DNA from: Plectosphaerella cucumerina
Lineage: Eukaryota > Ascomycota > Sordariomycetes > Glomerellales > Plectosphaerellaceae
DNA: 64,000 nt
Assembly: GCA_020746995.1 (NCBI GenBank)
Contig: JAGPXD010000003.1
Span: 2,542,001-2,606,000, forward strand
Direction of reading: 5' to 3'
The translations under genes and the position numbers were made by a program. Shown piece after piece: positions 57,057 to 64,000 of the stretch. The notes below the pieces were generated by a model. The model saw only the letters and a list, made by a program, of their open reading frames with translations, searched no databases and had not been told where the DNA came from. Within the stretch, counting starts at the first letter, position 1, and each line of letters begins with the position of its first letter.

Positions 57057-59879
57057 GTTGGTCGGGTTGTTTGGACGATAGGGTCTTTCGGTGGTCTGCT
57101 GAGGCGGCTGAGAAGTGGCTCTCGAAGAGGTAATGCTGGCAACGTGCGAAGTACCACGGAATGGGCGGTGAAGGGAGGAAAGAGTGGACGGGAGCAAGTG
57201 ACGGAAGCGGTCACGGCCTGGAGGAATGAGGTTGCTGGTGGGTTTCGGTTTCCTGGTTTCCTGACGGAGAGGCAAGCTGGCACATGGTAGGAAGATGATG
57301 CTGATTGTGTGTGCTGCGTGACTTACACGGACGTGTGTACCACAGCGGAGATCAGTGGCGGTTGAGCGTGACGATGGCCTGAGAATAGTCGGATGAGTGG
57401 CTTCGCTGATGGATTGAGGGCAGGCGAAAGTGGTGCTGCCTTGATGAAACAGGAAGAAGGGCGGTTGATGCAAGATGTTCGCGTTGTAGTTGATGGGTTT
57501 GAAGGGTGATGAGAGTCTTGATGACCTGAGTTGCTGCAGTCAAGCAAGAGAGATGGAAGATCCTGATGGGAAATAGGCACTGATGTTGGGGGGTCGGAAG
57601 ATGTAGGCGAAGTACGTCTGTCACTGAGATGCGTGTAAGGAGTGGAGGAGAAGAGGGTAGAAAGCAGTCGGAATGGAGAGGAAGATCACGGAAAAAAGGG
57701 GAGTACTCAGGCCCGAGACAAAGATTGTGCCTGCCAGTTCCTTCTGAGTATTTCGCGTTGTTGCCCCAAGATCCCAGATTCTTAGGCAGGCAACCTCTGG
57801 AAACAAGCATACTTCGTATTTACTCCAGCCAAGGACCATTGATGTGGCAAAAGAGGTCCGTTGCAGAAGTCCCGCCTGCAAGGAGCCTTGATGCTCCGCC
57901 CATCAGAGACATCTTTTTACTCCCTTTCAGCTCTTGGGAAAAATCCAAGTCTCGGCAATGAGCAGCTTCCGAAACACGACTGGAAAGTCCCCGGCTCCGT
58001 TGTAACTGTCAGACGGATGCTGGGCAAGTGGCGTTGGGCAACACGTTGGATCACGGCACGTCCGCAGTGACCATGACTTACCCAAGCGGCTGGAACGATG
58101 TAGATGCAGCTTCCCTGCTCCGGCCCCTTTGGAAGCACATGCACGATTCTGTTGTCTCTCACCGTAGTTTCCTCCCGCAGTTTCCTCAAGTAGGTACCCA
58201 GACATGGTCGGTGGGAAATCTCTGTCAGATCTGGTGTGACGCTGTCTTGTGCTACACACTCCCGAAATTGACCGCCAGCCATTGGCGAAAGTGACAGAAA
58301 ACTTCAATTGGCGGACAATTTGAATCAAATGTCTGGGAAGGACTGCATATCTTGAACATTGACTGCCAAGACCTTTCTTCCCTTTGCATCAGGCAAGTAT
58401 TCAGAATGAACCTTTCCACTTCCAGACACGTGTCTTGAGGCAAAGGTAAAAGCGCAGGAATGGGATCAGGCAAACGACACACAGGGAACCCACAGGCGAC
58501 CTGGAAGCAAGAGGCGGGAAGCTTCCAGACCAAAACTTCTGGTCTTTGCAGCCCCAAACAGCCCGGCTGGGGGGAGTGGCATGGGTCCAGGCAGTACCAC
58601 GCCGGCCAAGTGAGTAGCCTCCCGTCTTTCCTGAAGGAATCAACATGAGTGTCCGAAGGAAGAAACCCCCTGTCTTGGACAAATCCTTGCTGTTTGCATC
58701 CGGTATGCGCTGCCACCCAGTCCCGTCCAGTCTGCTGGCAGCACTGTTGCCTTTGACCCCTCCATAGAGAGCAATAGGTACCTTGCCTAGCCTGAAACTT
58801 TCCGGGTGTTATGACGATTGCACTCATTCAGTCCCGGGTGCTTTGATGGTTTGGAGGAAGAAACGGCTAGGTTCCAGAGTACGCTCTTTCCCCTGAATGG
58901 CGGGCCGTGACTTTCGGCAAATTTCACTGTGCAGCTGCTGCTTCCCGATGATGATCTAGGATCCAACCCCAGAAACGCCCAGATCGCCATGGCAACATGT
59001 AAGCAGGCAAGCTGTGTCTTCACCGCCTCTCAAACAGGCCAGCCTATCCCCTTGGCACAGCGGCTTCCTGCAGCATGGGGTGGCGGGTTTTGAGGACGGG
59101 ATGTGCAGTGATGGGAGCTCAAGGGGCTTTGCCGTGGCGCCGGCTTCCTGCTTGATCAGATCAGGTACTAACCTGCCTGATTGCCGCACTGGAATGCGGC
59201 TGGCTCACTGGCAAGCTGCTGGCAACGCCCTCAGGGCCCGGCTTTCAAGCCCATCCGAAGCCTTCTCCGAGATGGGATATGTTTTTCGACTGCGTAAGAG
59301 CCCTGCCCTGTAATTGCTTTTCCGTGCATGGCGACTGACAGCCATGACGGAAACGAACCTTGCACCACCGAGATGTACACCTACGCTGATGTTGGTCAGC
59401 CGACTCAGGCTGCAGGCGGCAGACATGATGGATTCGATGGCAGTGGACGCTAGCACGGCGGGCTGCGCGCCACCTCACTTGTGCGACATGACGGGAGCCC
59501 ACAAGACACAAGGCCGCACTGCACACCGAACCCCAAACATGAGGCTTCCAGCCCGTTCGGTTTCCAGGCCATTCACTTGCAAGATGCTCCTTTGCCAAAT
59601 TTTTCCCAGCTCACTCTTGGGGATTCCTCTCCTTTGCCTTGTTTCCTCGCCACCTTGACGATTGTCCTTCTTGGCCGGCATCCGACTTTTGGACTTTCCA
59701 ACCTTCCTCCTCTGAAAGCAAGAATACCGGTCAAACCAAACAACCTGCCCCCCATCAGACCAACCGTCTGAGCCTCCTTCCTTCTACACCTACTTCTCCC
59801 ATCTTACTTTAATTCGTGGTCCCTCACCTTGATTCGTGGTCCCTCACCTCGATTCGTGGTCCCTCACCTCGGTGCAGCG
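57057..59879. other. Intergenic, 2.8 kb
   Basis: Divergent promoter region of the unknown 391-aa gene and the pseudokinase-like gene. The first ~500 bp still read as an open frame on the minus strand and are probably leader. The 250 bp before 59880 are pyrimidine-rich and end in three copies of a 20-bp repeat. No gene was recognised in the middle. Confidence 0.5.
59811..59870. repeat. Three tandem copies of a 20-bp unit directly before a start codon
   Basis: The unit attcgtggtccctcacct with two variable flanking bases occurs at 59811-59830, 59831-59850 and 59851-59870, the last two identical. It ends nine bases before the ATG at 59880, so it lies in the 5' leader or core promoter of the pseudokinase-like gene. 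Confidence 0.92.
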
Positions 59880-62484
59880 ATGTCTCGACCTTACGGCCCC
59901 GATGCGTTTGTCGGCGCCGACTACAAGGCTCTGTACGGTCAGCACAAGATCTTGAACATCTCCGACGACAGACACATCCGCCCCTTCGGGGCGGAGGAGT
60001 ATCCCGCTCAGCTCCAGATTGATCGTCATCGCTGGAGCGACAAGAAGATTGGCACCATGTCAAGGACCGAGCTGGTCTTCAGTCACCCGCCTCGCTATCA
60101 CCCCCTCAAGGATCGTACCCAGCATGCACGTCTCCGCATCTCCAAGCAGCTCAACACGCCCGATGACGACGAGGCACAGACCCTTTATTGCGTTGTGGAG
60201 GAGCAGTCGGCGGACTCTGGTTCTCCCACCAGGGTTCTGCCTCGGCACGTCGTGGCCAAAGTCTATGACCCCATGTTCTACTCCGGCACGGATGTCGTCG
60301 CCGACGCGGACATGGAGTACGCTCACGAAAGCACTGCATATGCGCGCTTCGAGCTTGCTCTTGACAAGTCGAGCACACCAAACTCGACTCTCGCTCCCAG
60401 CTTCCAGCTCGAGTTCTTCGGCTGCTGGTTCTTCCTTGCCCCGTCCCAGGACCCCAACTTTGCCGCCAAGACTCGACCTGTCCGTCTGATTCTCACCGAA
60501 TCCTTGGTCGGACAGTCGATTTCCGACATGTGCGGCCTCAATGATCATGGAGCTCTTGTCCCCCTGGATGCCAAGGGCCTGCCTATTCTCGACCCCCCGA
60601 CCCAAGGCCTGACTGACGTCCGCAACACCAACGCCGACCTCGCCAACAATCAGATCTCCCACTGTACGTTATCCCAGAGTCCTTTGTTACTGTATGAGGC
60701 TGTGTCAGGAGTCGTTGGAGTCTGTCTCGCGAGTTGTTTGCCACGTGGGTACCACGTGCTACTACTACATCAACTCCCAGGACAGACTCCCGATAACTCC
60801 TGACACAGCTGTGAAAGGAAATTACTGACTCCGCGTTATCGTAGGGCAGCGTCGCATGTTCATCATCGATGCAATCGTTGATGGGCTGGCCCGACAGGCC
60901 CATATGGGCGTCCAGCTTGTTGGCAACGTCCGTCCCGACCAGATCATCGTCGGAGGGGGTCCTGAGACCGTGGCCTTGGCCGCACCTTACTCCCCGCATC
61001 CTGCTGCCCGAGCAGCCTACCGGCCTCGTGTCGTGCTCATCAACTACACCCGATCAATCACGGGCAAGTGCACTGCCTATGGTGCCGGTGCCCTGGAAGA
61101 GCTTCCTCGCCCTTGCTGCCCCATCGATCGCGACGGCCACCGCAGCCTTGCCTCCCTCAGAGGATGGTGGCCCGCTGACTGGGAAACCCTCCCCGAGCCC
61201 GACCGCACCGACATCTGGTCGCTCTGGTTCCAGCGAACATTCGATACGCCCGACTACATTCGCAGAACAGAGGCGGAACCCCTCCTGGACAAGATCAACG
61301 ACAAGATATTCGACGTCCAGGAGGACGAGGAGGCGAAGCTCCCTGCCAAGTACCGGAGCAATGAGTACGAAGGACCGGACTTCTATCATGACACCCCCAC
61401 CGGCATGAGAGACTTTATAGATGGGTGCATCAGAGCCCGGAAGGAACGCGAAAGACTGCGGGCGGCCGAAAGGGCCGAGAGAGAGGGCCGAGAGACGCAG
61501 GATCCTGCGGTAGTGCTGCCAGACCCGGTCGTCGGATCTCAGGAAGATGTACCAACCCAAGCCGCGATCGAGTCTGCGATCAGAGATCTCGATCTGGCCG
61601 AGCGCAAGCCCATTCTCGGCAAGAGCGAAGGCGAGGGCATCTCTGCCGAGGGCCAAGGCAAGAGAAGCCCCGACAAGCGTGTAGGGGGGTCTCAAGGCAA
61701 GGAGAATCGCCCAGGAGACACGACGCCCTCCGGGTCTACCAGAGCGAGTACTGTTGTCCCGACCCAAAGGACCCTTCCCGCCGCACTCCCCGTGCCACAG
61801 GTTTCGCCGACTTCTCCTTCGTCTCCCTATTCCCAGGCGCAGCCTCTGCAACAGGGGCCTCACCTCAGGCCCCCCCAGAACCTCGCCAACCGCCCCGTGG
61901 CCTCTCGACAACACGACATTCCCGGCGAAAGGAGAGGCGATGCCCAGGCCAGCAGCACCTTGCGCGTCCGCAGCCAGGCCAAGCTGCCTGACGATTCTAG
62001 CCAGGAGCGGCCATCCTACCGCATCCCAGACCGTTCATCGCCTGCGCCCTCAGACTTCCCGCGGGCTTCCGGCCCTCTTTCGCCTTTGCCAGTCAACCGT
62101 CAGGAACCCATCCAACGGTCCGAGACACTCGAGGAATGGCTTGGCCTGGGAGGCCCCAGCTGGGGTGCCCGTGGACGAGGCAGCCAAGGACAGAGAGGCG
62201 CTAGACGAGGTGGCCCTGGACAGAGCGGCGCTGGACAGGGAGGCGGCGCTGGACAAGGAGGCGGCGCTGGCCAAGGTGGTCCTGGACAGAGCGGTGCTGG
62301 ACGAGGAGGTGGCGCTGGACGCGGAGGTGGCGCTGGACGAGGAGGTGGCGCTGGACGAGGAGGCGGCGCTGGACGCGGAGGCGGCGCTGGACGAGGCAGA
62401 GGTCCTGGCCAAGGTGGTCGTGGACAGGGCGGCAGCGGTCAAAACCGTCCAGGTGGTCGAGACAACATTCCTCCACCTTCGTGA
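59880..62484 (+). CDS. Kinase-fold (pseudokinase-like) protein with Gly/Arg repeat tail, 807 aa
   Basis: Two exons, 59880-60663 and 60845-62484, with an unusually long 181-nt intron. Splicing gives ISHWQRRMFIID. The first ~340 residues resemble a divergent protein-kinase fold seen in several fungal proteins: a beta-3 strand with lysine (VVAKVYDP, Lys127), a glutamate on the next helix (YAHEST), a beta-5/hinge region (VRLILTE), and a helix leading to where the catalytic loop should be. There GNVRPDQIIV (288-297) replaces HxDxxxxN, and INYT (327-330) replaces DFG. The catalytic Asp and metal-binding Asp are thus missing, and activity is unlikely. Residues from about 430 are charged and Pro/Ser-rich, and the last ~90 are Gly/Arg/Gln repeats of six residues (RGGGAG). 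Such tails often bind RNA. The kinase-fold assignment is my inference. Confidence 0.8.
60700..60808. repeat. Long imperfect palindrome filling an intron
   Basis: The outer arms are CTGTGTCAGGAGT...GGAGTCTGTC (60700-60726) and their near-exact reverse complement (60781-60808). Further in, GAGTTG (60731-60736) pairs with CAACTC (60771-60776), and at the centre CACGTGG (60742-60748) pairs with CCACGTG (60752-60758). In RNA this would be a long hairpin lying wholly inside the intron of the pseudokinase-like gene. Confidence 0.9.
62206..62440 (+). repeat. 18-bp coding repeats (RGGGAG/QGGGAG)
   Basis: About a dozen copies of an 18-bp unit close to ggaggcggcgctggacga encode six-residue Gly/Ala/Arg or Gln repeats at the C-terminus of the pseudokinase-like protein. 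The unit length is a multiple of three, so copy-number change keeps the frame. The same array is open in other frames, which explains long shadow frames here. Confidence 0.9.
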
Positions 62485-63970
62485 TCTCACGAATCGTGCT
62501 GCGTCTACTCTGAGGTAGAGAGGAGAAGTTTCATTTGTTTCTGACATTCGCTTGGTCCACGTCGCAGCCTATGCTTGGCTGCTTCCACTCATTAGGTACT
62601 TTGCTTAGGGGACCGCACACTGGGAGAAAAAACAGTTAAAAGTAGTATCGACTGATATTAGTACCAAAATTGTCTGGCTATCGTGTTTGTCTTTCGTGAT
62701 TAACTACATATCTTTCGTAACCGATTACATCTCTTTCGTGGCTGGAGAAGATATCTTTCGTGGTTCCAGGAAAATGTCTTTGTAGTTAAGTCGACGTATG
62801 TATATGTTTATATCGGCGAGAACTTGGGCGCCGGCTGTCTTTTCGTCTGAATCGCAATCACTTATCTGCTACTATAGACAAGCCGCCCAACAGTGAAGAG
62901 GTCAAATCATTTCAACTGGGCAGTTGAGCGGGGACTTCGCCCTGGCATTCAGGGTCACATGTGAGCATGGTGTTGTCAGCGAGCGCTGACAGTCCACGAT
63001 CGCGCATACAGACATCCCCAGGTATAGCCGCCCTGTCATGGCGAGGACCCGCGGACATGGGACGGGCAGATGGCAGCAAACACACCATTGGGTACCTCAG
63101 CTCCGACCGTCCGGATCTGGAGATGGGCTGCATCAGAAGCTGAGTTGATGTCTCTGATCGATCACCCGTGTTGTCCATCAGCACCAGCCGTCACTCAGAT
63201 TTTGCAGGGAGCTCTGGCTTCGTCCCCAGGCGAGTCCAGGCCAATGGCCAGGCTCGCCGTCCTGTCGGAGCAGACGGGGCGGCAGATGATCACTGCCGAA
63301 TCCGCCGGAAGTGTCGTTTCGGTGGCGGCCCCTGAAGACATGGAGCACCCGGGGGAATGGGCGACGCGGAGAGTGCCTCGTGTCAGCGGACCCATCGCCG
63401 TGTCTCTCCTTCTGCTTTCTAGCCTCGACGACGCCAGACCGCTTCCGTCCGTTCTGACACCCTCCGCGGCGGTGACGCCTTCGAAGTCAGCAGAAAGTCG
63501 CCGACTGCAGGACAGGATGGAGGGGCATGCACCGTCAGTACCCCTGTACTGTTGTGCCGACACCTTAACCCGAAGCGTGCGGCGATGCAACCACACCTGC
63601 AGCTGGTGGAACCCAAAGCCCTGGGTGCGGTACTCAGGCCGCTTCAGGGAACAAAGACCGGAGGCGAGGTCGGCCACTACTAGTACAGTGCTTGGCCTGT
63701 ACCGAGGCGCTGGGCGATCCCTGGAGGCGTCACTCGGCACTCCCCTGTCCCAAGGGCATGGGCATCCGTTCTTCCGACCACACCTACTTGAACTTACCGC
63801 TTCGCCCCTCTCTCTCTCTCGCTCCCCCCGCTGACCTGGCCACAACTTGAACACCTCCTCCTCGCGCAGCAACAGCACAGGAGACTCGAGTCGAACACCC
63901 CTTACTGCTGGCCGTCGGCCTGTCTTGCCAATCTCAACAGCGCCTGAAGGCACCCCCCGCTCTGACCACA
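62485..63970. other. Intergenic, 1.5 kb
   Basis: It begins with the 3' UTR of the pseudokinase-like gene, which contains a 21-23 bp periodic repeat (62690-62790). It ends in a CT-rich run and a likely splice acceptor in the leader of the next gene. No gene was recognised between. Confidence 0.5.
62690..62790. repeat. Degenerate 21-23 bp periodic repeat with TCTTTCGT core
   Basis: TCTTTCGT occurs at 62690, 62711, 62732 and 62754, with a shorter fifth match TCTTTGTAGTTAA at 62777. The spacing is 21, 21, 22 and 23 bp. Bases between cores are only loosely similar, with gattaactacata and ccgattacat partly alike. It lies about 200 bp downstream of the pseudokinase-like stop codon. Confidence 0.8.
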
Positions 63971-64000
63971 ATGGCTCTCGACAGGAACCCCTCCGGCGAC
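63971..64000 (+). CDS. Start of a gene cut by the window edge (first 10 codons)
   Basis: ATG in the context CACAATGGCT opens MALDRNPSGD and runs off the end. Upstream there is a CT-rich run, a CTGAC branch-like site (63831-63835) and a CAG acceptor ending at 63869, as often seen for an intron in a fungal 5' leader. These leader features and the start context are the only evidence. No function can be given. Confidence 0.5.
   Translation, partial: MALDRNPSGD

Noticed and set aside
61754..62518. A 254-codon plus-strand frame rich in ALDEEVALD repeats
   Set aside because: It is a shifted reading of the 18-bp coding repeats of the pseudokinase-like gene; unit length divisible by three keeps all frames open.
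63070..63971. Two opposing frames of more than 250 codons near the right edge
   Set aside because: They are each other's shadow, have no domain, and one ends inside the leader of the next gene.
1..64000. Secondary-metabolite cluster, intact transposon or CRISPR array
   Set aside because: No synthase, P450 cluster, transposase, integrase or spaced direct-repeat array was seen on either strand.

Overview
This window looks like nuclear DNA of a filamentous ascomycete (Pezizomycotina), most probably a sordariomycete. The protein-coding genes carry short introns, mostly about 50-60 nt, with GTRNGT-like donors, CTGAC/CTAAC-like branch points and CAG/TAG acceptors. The recognisable genes are fungal housekeeping and cell-surface types: Emc1, Isy1, Atg29, a Snc1/2-like synaptobrevin, a Dcw1/Dfg5-like GH76, a GT34 mannosyl/galactosyltransferase and an Est1-like protein. 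Two nuclear tRNA genes carry introns just after the anticodon. No operons, CRISPR arrays, plasmid or phage genes, or intact transposons were seen. The genus cannot be fixed from sequence alone.

Layout. 3.3-8.2 kb holds a six-exon gene for a 1545-aa GHKL (Hsp90/sacsin/NO VEIN-like) ATPase. 9.6-10.8 kb holds a GT34 glycosyltransferase. A 9.4-kb stretch without a convincing gene follows, then the Est1-like gene (20.2-22.6 kb) and a second desert of 4.6 kb. The dense core from 27.1 to 37.3 kb holds an acidic protein of unknown function, EMC1 and ISY1 (head to head), a two-domain fasciclin protein, an unusual intron-containing tRNA and a synaptobrevin. From 39.8 to 49 kb come a GH76 enzyme, a small single-pass membrane protein, a DUF1295-type membrane reductase with N-terminal repeats, ATG29 and a tRNA-Glu. 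From 49.2 to 57.1 kb come two multi-pass membrane proteins side by side, an Ayr1-like short-chain dehydrogenase and a conserved-looking protein of unknown function. From 59.8 kb to the end there is a pseudokinase-like protein with a Gly/Arg repeat tail and the first codons of another gene.

The genes do not form one pathway. Several touch the secretory route and cell surface: EMC1 (membrane protein insertion in the ER), GT34 (Golgi glycan extension), synaptobrevin (vesicle fusion), GH76 (cell-wall cross-linking) and the fasciclin protein (surface adhesion). This is ordinary linkage, not a cluster. No secondary-metabolite cluster is visible.

The most unusual signals are these. (1) A tRNA at 35.66 kb has an Ala CGC anticodon and a G3:U70 pair on a body resembling tRNA-Pro. 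(2) A 181-nt intron in the pseudokinase gene is mostly one long imperfect palindrome. (3) Short tandem repeats sit immediately before and just after that same gene. (4) ATG29 has a 10-nt micro-exon. (5) The membrane-protein gene at 51.8-54.0 kb has no in-frame ATG in its first visible exon. All splice sites and functions are read by eye.
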